From assembly GCA_017467275.1 (NCBI GenBank), contig JAFTSN010000007.1, positions 1-32,324 of the forward strand: a stretch of 32,324 nucleotides of DNA, in the 5' to 3' direction. Shown here piece by piece: positions 14,726-23,875 of this stretch (its first letter is position 1; every line of letters begins with the position of its first letter). Origin of the DNA: Clostridia bacterium. Lineage in GTDB: Bacteria; Bacillota; Clostridia; Christensenellales; Borkfalkiaceae. The position numbers were made by a program, and so were the translations under genes. Under the pieces are notes generated by a model that saw only the letters and a list, made by a program, of their open reading frames with translations, was not told where the DNA came from and ran no database searches.

Positions 14726-16279
14726 TTAAACTAGATCTCTGACACTTTCAAGAACGGGAGCATAACGCTCGGAAGCAAGCTGCTCAAGCAAGCATTCAAG
14801 CGGGTCGATCTTACCGCTCAACACCATGTTCACGACAATCGGGCTGAACCCGCTGACGAGCGCAACGCCAAGCTTGTTCTCTTTCAAAGGAACAGTGTTC
14901 GAGCGAGAGCAAATGTTCCAGAACACCAAGCGGGGAAGTTTATAGCCATGCTTTTCATAGCGTTCGCCAATCACTTCAAAAAGTCTCTTGAACTGCGGGG
15001 TATTTACGTCGTTTCCGAATCGACTAGAAACGGCGCAGGCGTTGAATTCCATATCCGAAAGGATCAAAATGTTCCTCGGCAAATCGCTTTGCGACATTTT
15101 TCCGTTAATCGCCGTCTTTAAAATGAGATTAAACACTGCCTCGATGTTGGTATCTTCCGCCTCGTCGTGAGAAAGCGCAACGCCAAGTTTATCGTGCAGG
15201 CTCTTACAATGAGAAAAATCGACAAACTGCGGGTTTCTGCTAAACGTGATATACCGATCCTTAAAGGGACCTGAGGAGCGCTCCGAAAAATAGACGGCAA
15301 GCGCATTGGCAACGTCAAGCGCGGAAATATTCGTCTGCCCCACTCTGCTCGTCATGCTCCCCGAGCCGTCTGCCACGCAGATCGTGTCGCTTTGTCCTTG
15401 AACGTAATCGGGAAGCGCCTTCCAAAGAGCCTCCAGCGTTTCGTCGTAAGGACAAAGATCGGGCCAAAACGAATCCCTGCCTATATATTTATTGACGATA
15501 TCATGCGGAAACAAAACGCCCGCATTGATCTTCGCTTCGCCCTGTTCCAGCTTTTTGAGAAATTGGTCACGACGCGCTTTGTCGTTACGAAGAAAGGAAT
15601 TTGCGTAGAGCAGATTAGCGCGCGAGGGCACCGTTTCATAATTGATTTCGCCCCACGCCTTTTTACTCATTTTGACCTCGATTACGTCCGAATAAGCACG
15701 AAGCGAAGCGAGCGTTTTCCGATATTCCTTTTCCGTTATTCCCCAAGCCTTGATCAGCATTTTCGCATATGCCTTCGTCTTTAAAGACGTGGCGTTTGCC
15801 GAGGGCATCCATTTCGCACAAAGACTGATCGAACGGCCGTTTTTCATATCCTTTACGTCGGCGTCGAGCTGTTTTTTTAAAAGCGCGCATACGGCGTCTT
15901 TCAGTCCCGTTTCAAGGAGGGGCAGAAGATTGTCCCAACGGGTATATTCCGCAACGAGCGGCAAGAGGCGTTCGGCGATCTTCGGTTCGCTCTCGGCAAG
16001 GAATTTCATGCCGATCTTAAAGAGCCGACGCTCCCCCAACCCGCCGCGCACGTCGCCAGCAAAAAACAGCCACAAAACCGCCAAGAGTTTATTTTCATAA
16101 AACGCCTTGACAAAATATCGCTTGACGTTTTCCTCGGTACAGTTTCTAAAAGAGGAAACGGCAAAATTCATATCAAGCAACGCATTGCACGTCGTACGGT
16201 AGCCCAAGGCGCCGTTTTCGGTGACAGAGAGGTTAAAATCCTCTTCCAGTGTTCGCTTTAATTCGTCGATGAATGACAT
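14726..16279 (-). CDS. DUF2828 family VWA protein (Ro60/TROVE-like architecture)
   Basis: 517 residues. The N-terminal half is all-helical and holds the family's signature stretches: FFAGDVRGGLGERRLF (72-87), LCAKWMPSANATS (153-165), and the YETVPSRANLLYANSFLRND segment near 215-233. The C-terminal half is a VWA domain: MIDAS D304-G-S306-G-S308 (ADGSGSM), T377 in EDTN and D409 in ILSDMEFN, then LPRLVFWN and LVSGFSP near the end. This matches DUF2828. A helical ring-like region plus VWA of about 520 residues is also how Ro60 is built, which is an architectural resemblance, not homology I can prove. AAGGAGG stands 7 bases before the ATG. Two tRNA-like RNAs sit 57 bp upstream on the same strand. 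Confidence 0.85.
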   Translation of the reverse strand: MSFIDELKRTLEEDFNLSVTENGALGYRTTCNALLDMNFAVSSFRNCTEENVKRYFVKAFYENKLLAVLWLFFAGDVRGGLGERRLFKIGMKFLAESEPKIAERLLPLVAEYTRWDNLLPLLETGLKDAVCALLKKQLDADVKDMKNGRSISLCAKWMPSANATSLKTKAYAKMLIKAWGITEKEYRKTLASLRAYSDVIEVKMSKKAWGEINYETVPSRANLLYANSFLRNDKARRDQFLKKLEQGEAKINAGVLFPHDIVNKYIGRDSFWPDLCPYDETLEALWKALPDYVQGQSDTICVADGSGSMTSRVGQTNISALDVANALAVYFSERSSGPFKDRYITFSRNPQFVDFSHCKSLHDKLGVALSHDEAEDTNIEAVFNLILKTAINGKMSQSDLPRNILILSDMEFNACAVSSRFGNDVNTPQFKRLFEVIGERYEKHGYKLPRLVFWNICSRSNTVPLKENKLGVALVSGFSPIVVNMVLSGKIDPLECLLEQLASERYAPVLESVRDLV

Positions 16280-16336
16280 CTTTTTCCTCCTTTCCTTTTT
16301 AGGCTAAAATTTTGAGCCGAATTGACAAAAAAAGAT

Positions 16337-16448
16337 GAGAGTGGCAGGACTCGAACCTGCGACCTCGTGCTTAGCAAGCATTTGGGTTGCTGTTGAAGGC
16401 TTTGTCAAGTCTCCATTAAACGCGCTCTACAGACTGAGCTACACTCTC
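16337..16448 (-). ncRNA. tRNA-like RNA 1, with 40-nt insert in the anticodon arm
   Basis: 112 nt. Acceptor GAGAGTG pairs with CACTCTC; D arm GCTC/GAGC; T arm GCAGG-TTCGAGT-CCTGC. The D loop AGTCTGTA lacks the normal GG pair. The anticodon arm is interrupted: CGT, then 40 bases (16419-16380), then GC, loop TTGCTAA and GCACG. With the insert removed, a perfect 5-bp stem and a 7-base loop appear with anticodon GCT (Ser), but the variable loop is the short AGGTC, whereas bacterial tRNA-Ser has a long arm. The discriminator is A and CCA is not encoded; T7 follows 3 bases after the acceptor. It may be a tRNA with a tiny intron or a tRNA mimic. Confidence 0.6.
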
Positions 16449-16466
16449 ATTTCCTATTAAAATGTT

Positions 16467-16587
16467 CGGGGTGGCAGGAGTCGAACCTACGTCTCGGACA
16501 CCATCTATAAATAATATACTGTGCGGTTAAAGACTTTTCCAAGTCTCCATTTATATTCCGCGCGCTGCCAAACTGCGCCACACCCCG
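16467..16587 (-). ncRNA. tRNA-like RNA 2, with insert in the anticodon arm
   Basis: 121 nt. Acceptor CGGGGTG/CACCCCG, D arm GCGC-AGTTTGGCA-GCGC and T arm GTAGG-TTCGACT-CCTGC are all good. Between D and T arms lie 71 nt instead of about 23. The outer CGG/CCG could start the anticodon stem, but I found no placement that gives a 7-base loop with U33, so no anticodon can be called. The insert includes AATGGAGACTTG and a perfect hairpin AGACTT-GGAA-AAGTCT. It shares about 25 of 31 positions with the insert of RNA 1. The discriminator is A and CCA is not encoded. It precedes RNA 1 by 18 bp on the same strand and shows no clear promoter, so it may be read together with guaBA. Confidence 0.55.
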
Positions 16588-16592
16588 ATTTT

Positions 16593-16614
16593 GGGGAGCT
16601 ATTAAAATAGCCCC
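16593..16614 (-). other. Hairpin between guaA and the tRNA-like RNAs
   Basis: GGGG-GCTATT-TT-AATAGC-T-CCCC on the minus strand, a 10-bp stem with one bulge and a 2-base loop, ending 6 bases before the 5' end of RNA 2. No T-tract follows, so it is not a normal terminator. It may be a processing or stability element of the transcript. Confidence 0.55.
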
Positions 16615-16643
16615 CTGTAATACTTATTCCTTTAATGCGTCTA

Positions 16644-17621
16644 TTATTCCCATTCGATCGTTGCCGAGGGTTTCGGACTCAAATCGTAAAGCACGCGGCA
16701 AACGCCCTTAACTTCGCTCAAAATACGGTCCGTGATCTTTTTAAGGATCGCCCAATCGATTTCGGGAACGGTGACCGACATGGCGTCAACCGTGTTGACG
16801 GCACGAATGATCACAGGCCAATCGTAAGCTCGCTTACCGTCGCGAACGCCCGTGGAGCGGAAATCGGGAATGACCGTGAAGAACTGCCAAACCTTGGAGG
16901 TAAGTTCCGCCTTATCAAACTCCTCGCGCAAGATCGCGTCTGCCTCGCGGAGGGCATGCAGCCTGTCACGTGTGATCGCACCCAGACAACGAACGCCAAG
17001 CCCAGGACCAGGGAAGGGTTGCCTATCCACCATGGACGCGGGCAAGCCGAGCGCTCTACCCACCATACGAACCTCGTCCTTATACAAAAGACGGACGGGC
17101 TCAACGAGCTCAAACTGCATATCCTCGGGAAGTCCGCCGACGTTGTGATGCGCCTTTACGCCGTCGCTTTCAAGAATATCGGGATAAATCGTGCCCTGTG
17201 CCAGGAATGATATCCCCTCCAGCTTACTTGCCTCTTCGTCGAATACCTTAATGAACTCGCCGCCGATGATCTTTCTCTTCCTTTCGGGCTCGTCCACCCC
17301 CGCAAGAAGATCAAGGAAACGGTCGGTCGCGTCGACGTAGATAAGGTTCGCGTCGAGCTGGTCGCGGAAAACCTCGATCACCTGCTCACTTTCGCCCTTT
17401 CTCATAAGACCGTGATTGACGTGTACGCAGACAAGCTGTTTACCGATTGCTTTAATGAGGAGCGCAGCAACGACCGAGCTATCCACCCCACCCGAGAGCG
17501 CAAGCAGGACCTTTTTGTCTCCCACTTGTGCACGAACTTCGGCGATCTGCTCCGCGATAAACGCGTCCGCGAGCTCCTTGGTGTTGATTCTTTTCATAGA
17601 ATCGGGTCTTGTGTTCATCAT
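16644..17621 (-). CDS. guaA: GMP synthase, ATP pyrophosphatase/synthetase subunit without glutaminase domain
   Basis: Converts XMP to GMP by adenylating XMP and accepting ammonia. The PP-loop SGGVDSS is at residues 43-49 and FPGPGLGVRCLGA is in the dimerisation part; the C-terminus KPSATIEWE is typical. The protein has 325 residues, against about 510 in most bacteria, because the N-terminal class I glutamine amidotransferase half is absent. Archaea split this into two genes, but no glutaminase gene is next to it here (the 99-bp gap to guaB holds none). A partner elsewhere in the genome or direct use of ammonia is likely. The start at 17621 follows AAGGAGA by 8 bases; 17618 is also possible. 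It follows guaB in the same direction. Confidence 0.93.
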   Translation of the reverse strand: MMNTRPDSMKRINTKELADAFIAEQIAEVRAQVGDKKVLLALSGGVDSSVVAALLIKAIGKQLVCVHVNHGLMRKGESEQVIEVFRDQLDANLIYVDATDRFLDLLAGVDEPERKRKIIGGEFIKVFDEEASKLEGISFLAQGTIYPDILESDGVKAHHNVGGLPEDMQFELVEPVRLLYKDEVRMVGRALGLPASMVDRQPFPGPGLGVRCLGAITRDRLHALREADAILREEFDKAELTSKVWQFFTVIPDFRSTGVRDGKRAYDWPVIIRAVNTVDAMSVTVPEIDWAILKKITDRILSEVKGVCRVLYDLSPKPSATIEWE

Positions 17622-17720
17622 GGATTTATTCTCCTTATGTCAAAAAAATTTGTTACCTATTCATGACTTTATGCCTGATAAAACAGCCGAACACGGCACC
17701 CATGTCCCAATCGAACGCCG

Positions 17721-19891
<2,171 letters not shown>

Positions 19892-19922
19892 CGCGCTCCC
19901 TCCTTAAATTATATTATTATAT

Positions 19923-19951
19923 ATTTTACCACATTCGTTTGCAAAAATCAA
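19923..19951 (-). promoter_or_regulatory. Promoter of the membrane protein gene (19253-19891)
   Basis: TTGATT (19951-19946), 17-bp spacer, TAAAAT (19928-19923). guaB may be read from here as well. Confidence 0.75.
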
Positions 19952-20007
19952 CTGTATGAAACAAATTCGTCTGTCATTTTTTCAGACTTTTTTCAATATA
20001 TTATACC

Positions 20008-20703
20008 ATGGACAAAACTTTTCTCTTCCCGTTACGGGTAAAACGCCTTTTTCGCCTCTTTTTCCTCCTGCTTGCCACCCTGCTCTTTGCGCTTTGTTTT
20101 TCCGCTTGCTCTAAAGAGACGGACTATTTCTCGTTCGTGTCCGAAAACAGGAGTAACATTTTTCTGTGCAAAACGGAGGATTTTTCCTTAAAAATCCATG
20201 CAGTCGAACGAGAAAATCCCTATTCTCCCGACGGTGTGCCTCGTGAGAGCTCACCGAGAACCGAGGTGTTTTTGATTGCCGCAGAGACTACGGACGCCCC
20301 TGTTTTAACCCTGATTGTGAACGGAAAGGAATTCGGCGGAGATATGTCTTTCGACAACGCGAAAGCGGAATATTATTATAGCTGCACGCTCGACGTCTCC
20401 CACCTCGCTTCAATCCCCGTTCGGCTCGAATACAAAGGGACCATGGTCGAGACAAACGCTGTTTCCGTCAAGACGCAAACCTCTCTTTCCTCCCGCGAAA
20501 TCCTGTTTTCGGCAATCAACGCGGAACGAGAAAAAATTAACACGCTCACCGACAAAAACGGCTTTGCGGGCGAATTTTATATCCGCCTAATAAGCGAGGA
20601 TGGGCTCTATTACTACGTCGGAATTATCGACCGCAACGGAAAAGTCCTGTCCATGCTTCTTTCTGCGGAAAGCGGAAAAGTGCTCGCAAAACGCGAGGCT
20701 TAA
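20008..20703 (+). CDS. Lipoprotein of unknown function
   Basis: 231 residues. A basic N-terminus and hydrophobic stretch end in the lipobox FSAC with C34 as the lipidation site, followed by SKETDYF. The mature part is beta-rich, with no domain I recognise. Lgt and LspA in this window would process it. No Shine-Dalgarno sequence is seen. TATATT ends 5 bases before the ATG, so the start could be leaderless, though no good -35 accompanies it. A GTCTG/CAGAC inverted repeat at about 19969-19987 lies within the promoter region. A strong bidirectional terminator follows the stop by 22 bp. It is divergent from the gene at 19253-19891. Confidence 0.75.
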   Translation: MDKTFLFPLRVKRLFRLFFLLLATLLFALCFSACSKETDYFSFVSENRSNIFLCKTEDFSLKIHAVERENPYSPDGVPRESSPRTEVFLIAAETTDAPVLTLIVNGKEFGGDMSFDNAKAEYYYSCTLDVSHLASIPVRLEYKGTMVETNAVSVKTQTSLSSREILFSAINAEREKINTLTDKNGFAGEFYIRLISEDGLYYYVGIIDRNGKVLSMLLSAESGKVLAKREA

Positions 20704-20725
20704 AAACCCTACAACATGGAAAACA

Positions 20726-20761
20726 CTCCCGTTCCCCTTTCGGGGCGGGAGCGCATTTTTT
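20726..20761. terminator. Bidirectional terminator after the lipoprotein and the aldolase
   Basis: CTCCCG-TT-CCCC loop GGGG-C-GGGAG with T6 on the plus strand (20756-20761). It separates the convergent lipoprotein gene and the HpaI-type aldolase gene. Confidence 0.85.
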
Positions 20762-21488
20762 ATTCCTCAATGGATTTTACAATCCGTTTGCAGTATTCGG
20801 CGATTGCATTGAGCTCACTGCCTTTGCTATACATCGTGAACCCGCTTTTCTTGGCTTCTTTAATGTAGCTTTCGTTGCCCGTGATAATCCCTGCAAGCTT
20901 TTTCTTTGCTTTCGCCGCTTTACCGACCGTCACAATCGCCGCAAGAATCTCCTCCGCCACCGATTTGTTGAGACACCCATAATCGGCGGAGAGATCGTTG
21001 GGACCCATAAAGCAACCGTCCACCCCCTCAACAGACAAGATCTCGGAGATGTTTTCGACGCCCTTGACCGTTTCCGTCTGCGCATACACCTTTGTTCGGG
21101 CGTTTGCCATGGGCATATAGTCGCAAATTGCGGGCGGGTTATAAAAAGTGTGTGCGCGCATGGTCGAAAGCCCGCGTTCCCCAATCGGCTGATATTTCGC
21201 GTATTTGACGACTTCCTTTATATCCTCCACCGTGCTTGTCATCGGCAAAAGCAAGCCGTCTGCACCCATATCCATAAATTTAATAATATCTTTTCTTGCG
21301 TTATTCGGCAAACGGACAATCACCTCCAAGCCGCAAAGACGGGCATTCATAATCAGCGAGGATACGGCAGCGTAATCAAACCCGCCGTGCTCACAATCGA
21401 TAATAAAGAAGTCGAGCCCCGCATTCTTCATCAAAACGGGCATATTTGAAAAGGGTATTTCCGAAAGCATTAAACCTGATTTTCTCAT
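20760..21488 (-). CDS. HpcH/HpaI-family aldolase
   Basis: Metal-dependent class II aldolase that splits or joins 2-oxoacids and aldehydes. A conserved beginning DFFIIDCEHGGFDY, the RLPNN segment, the AQTETVKGVENI metal-binding stretch and GPNDLSADYG are all present. The length of 242 fits the family (about 250). The natural substrate cannot be told from sequence: the family includes 2,4-dihydroxyhept-2-ene-1,7-dioate, 2-keto-3-deoxy sugar and 4-hydroxy-2-oxovalerate aldolases. The start overlaps the kinase stop by 4 bp (ATGA), so the two proteins are made together and probably act in the same pathway. GAGAAATCA stands before the start. Confidence 0.88.
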   Translation of the reverse strand: MRKSGLMLSEIPFSNMPVLMKNAGLDFFIIDCEHGGFDYAAVSSLIMNARLCGLEVIVRLPNNARKDIIKFMDMGADGLLLPMTSTVEDIKEVVKYAKYQPIGERGLSTMRAHTFYNPPAICDYMPMANARTKVYAQTETVKGVENISEILSVEGVDGCFMGPNDLSADYGCLNKSVAEEILAAIVTVGKAAKAKKKLAGIITGNESYIKEAKKSGFTMYSKGSELNAIAEYCKRIVKSIEE

Positions 21489-22480
21489 TTGATTTCTCCT
21501 TTTGCCAAAATGGAAAGTCCCGCCAGCGCGTCGCTTTCCGAATTCATTTCATAGCGTAAGCCCAAGCGCCCGAGAACGGTTTCAATTAATTCACGACGGT
21601 ATTTGACAAGCCCGCCCGTTGCTAAAACCTTATCTCTGACAGGCAATTTTTTCCGTGCCGCGCCGTATTCTTCCACCAACCGCTCCGCAATTTCCCCGTC
21701 CGTATGTTTGGAAATTACACCCCCGCCGGGAAGTCGGGTAATCGTGCAAAGCGTGCGCCCCGAAAAATAGGGTCTGCTTTCAAACTCGCCCGAAACAAAT
21801 CCCTTTTCCACAAGGCAGAGCTGTCCCGCCGTACCCAAATTTAGGATATAGCCGTCAAACCCGCCGACCGCTTGCGTGGCGCCGAGCACAGCCGCCTGTT
21901 GATCTCCAATCGGCGAATAAATCTCGCTCGACCCGTACATGCCTACCGCATCCACCGAATACAACGCCTCGGGAAGCCTAAAGGGAACCTCCTCTGCCGT
22001 GCGTGTTTTAACGTTATAAAAGCCCGAAGGTGCCGCATCCGTGATATGCGTTGCATTTATGCCTGTGAGCGATTTAACCAAGTAGGAGCCGAGGGTGCAG
22101 AATTCGTCGAATTCCACCGTCTGCGCTTCTAAACTCAACCTCGGAAGATTGGGTTTCAAATCGACCCCGTGCTCTTTGGTCAATGTGAACGCGGGAGAAA
22201 ACGAAGCCCCACGCTCGTCCCGCCAAGAGACGTATTCCGTCACGGGACAGCCGTTTTTTAAGAGCACGTAGCCGTGCATTTGCACGGAAAAAAACACCCG
22301 TTGAGGTTGGCTCTTATCAATGACGTCTTTCACAAGCGACGATATTGCCGACGCACTCACTTCAAAATAGGGATATTCCGCACGTAAAGGCGCGGGAAAA
22401 GGCGTTGCATACGTTTTTTCAGGAAAATCGGAAAACGCCCATTTGAAATTGGTACTGCCGATATCGATAAACAGATCCAC
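21485..22480 (-). CDS. FGGY-type carbohydrate kinase
   Basis: Phosphorylates a sugar with ATP. It starts MDLFIDIGSTNFKWAFSD (ATP-binding fold), and has FSVQMHGYVL, YVSWRDERG, DAAPSGFYN, PIGDQQAAVLGATQ, LNLGTAGQL and ATGGLVKYR, which are the substrate and phosphate motifs seen in the sedoheptulokinase and xylulokinase branches. At 331 residues it is much shorter than the usual 450-500, mainly in the lid regions, with no frameshift visible. The start is GTG at 22480 with GGAGGAAG 6 bases upstream. A strong promoter precedes it. Sugar identity is unknown. Confidence 0.83.
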   Translation of the reverse strand: MDLFIDIGSTNFKWAFSDFPEKTYATPFPAPLRAEYPYFEVSASAISSLVKDVIDKSQPQRVFFSVQMHGYVLLKNGCPVTEYVSWRDERGASFSPAFTLTKEHGVDLKPNLPRLSLEAQTVEFDEFCTLGSYLVKSLTGINATHITDAAPSGFYNVKTRTAEEVPFRLPEALYSVDAVGMYGSSEIYSPIGDQQAAVLGATQAVGGFDGYILNLGTAGQLCLVEKGFVSGEFESRPYFSGRTLCTITRLPGGGVISKHTDGEIAERLVEEYGAARKKLPVRDKVLATGGLVKYRRELIETVLGRLGLRYEMNSESDALAGLSILAKGEIK

Positions 22481-22511
22481 GCTCTTCCTCCGTTACATAA
22501 GTTATTATAAA

Positions 22512-22540
22512 ATTATAACATACTTCAGCGTTTTTTTCAA
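22512..22540 (-). promoter_or_regulatory. Promoter of the kinase-aldolase operon
   Basis: TTGAAA (22540-22535), 17-bp spacer, TATAAT (22517-22512). It lies between the MFS gene and the kinase gene. Confidence 0.85.
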
Positions 22541-22580
22541 GCGGCGAAAGCGATATTTTTTATACAAAAGATGGATTTTT

Positions 22581-23825
22581 TTATAATAATCGTTGTTTCT
22601 TCCGTTCCGCCTTGCGAATGATTGCAAAAATCAGAATTGCGATCAAGGGAAAAATCATGCCGACAAGCATACCCAGCTTCATACCGAGCTGTTCAGCTGT
22701 AAGCCCAAGCTTAACGGCAAACCTTGTCAGCGTGGGGCTGGCTATCGTGACGTCAGTGACCACACCGACAAGCTGCGGTCCGACGGAAGCGCCTAAATCC
22801 CCGCCTGCCGCCATCATGGCATAGATAAACACCCCGCCCGAGGGGAATTTATCGGATGCGACAATTAGACTGCCCGGCCAGAGCATAGAGACGCAAAAGC
22901 CTGTAAATGCGCAAGCGATGAGCCCGAGCACGGGGATATTGGAGATCGCCGCGATCAGATAGCAAGCCGTCGCGCCGATCGCGCCCAAAAGAAGGACTCT
23001 GCCGATATTTTTACCGAACTTCGCATAGAGGCTTCTGCCCAACCCCAAGGCAAGCGCGAATACCGCAACGCCGAAAATATCTCCCCACACTTTGGAAATC
23101 CCAAGCGCCTTTTCAATATAGCTCGATGACCATTGCGCCATAATACACTCGCTCGCACCGCCGAAGAAAATTGCGAAAACACACAGCCACAATCCTCTAT
23201 CTTTCAAGAACTCCTTAACCCTTAAGGTCCTTCCCTCCGTCTCCACGGACGGAACCTCCGAGCCAAAAAAGAACACCGAAGCCAAAAGCGGAACGATCGA
23301 AAAAGCGAGCGCAAGGATATACCAATATTTACTGCCGAACGCAAGCAAAAATAAGGTGGTTATGATTATGACCGCGACCACGCCCCATGCGTAGATAGAA
23401 TGCAGCTTACTCATTTCGCGCTCGGGATTCTCGGACGGAATCGCCGCGATCGTCGGACTTATGAGAACCTCCGAAAGCCCTCCCGAAACAGAAAAAACCA
23501 CCGTCCCGAGAACGAGCCAAAAATAGGCGCTCGAGGAAAACAGGACAGGCATGGTTGCATAAATCAAAAGCCCGAGCACCGTTAAAACGGGCGTAAATTT
23601 TACGACCTTGGGGATGTTGAATTTATGAGAGAAAAAAGAAAATACAAGATCGATGGAAAGCTGTGTGAAAAAATTAATGAGCACCAAAAGACCCAACAGG
23701 GAATAGGAAATACCGTAAAGGGAACGGAAAGTCAAAAATAAGACGGGCGGCAGATTTCCCACTACCGCCATTGAAACGTTCGTCGTGTAGCAACCGAGCT
23801 TAACCCGCGTATATTTGTTCTTCAT
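22581..23825 (-). CDS. MFS transporter
   Basis: 414 residues with about twelve hydrophobic segments in two halves, a central loop near residue 190-205 (EVPSVETEGRTLRVK) and AAGGDLGASVGPQ in the second half, as in sugar-type or fucose-permease-like MFS proteins. A polar C-terminal tail follows. The substrate is not certain; its place before a sugar kinase and aldolase and behind an alpha-galactosidase unit suggests a carbohydrate. The ATG at 23825 has GAGGAGAG 6 bases upstream; the longer frame to 23846 is not preferred. It begins 50 bp after the YhaN-like gene, without a visible terminator, so it may be on the same transcript. Confidence 0.9.
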   Translation of the reverse strand: MKNKYTRVKLGCYTTNVSMAVVGNLPPVLFLTFRSLYGISYSLLGLLVLINFFTQLSIDLVFSFFSHKFNIPKVVKFTPVLTVLGLLIYATMPVLFSSSAYFWLVLGTVVFSVSGGLSEVLISPTIAAIPSENPEREMSKLHSIYAWGVVAVIIITTLFLLAFGSKYWYILALAFSIVPLLASVFFFGSEVPSVETEGRTLRVKEFLKDRGLWLCVFAIFFGGASECIMAQWSSSYIEKALGISKVWGDIFGVAVFALALGLGRSLYAKFGKNIGRVLLLGAIGATACYLIAAISNIPVLGLIACAFTGFCVSMLWPGSLIVASDKFPSGGVFIYAMMAAGGDLGASVGPQLVGVVTDVTIASPTLTRFAVKLGLTAEQLGMKLGMLVGMIFPLIAILIFAIIRKAERKKQRLL

Positions 23826-23875
23826 AATCTCTCCTCTATTTACCAATTTTTAAGGACGAATTGGGCGAGCTCGCT

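Noticed and set aside
16380-16419. Group I intron in tRNA-like RNA 1
   Set aside because: A 40-nt insert is too small to hold the P3-P9 core; no conserved P7/P3 motifs are visible.
16337-16587. T-box leader or ordinary class II tRNAs
   Set aside because: No AGGGTGG T-box motif. The variable-arm position next to the T stem is short in RNA 1, so the extra bases are not a long variable arm.
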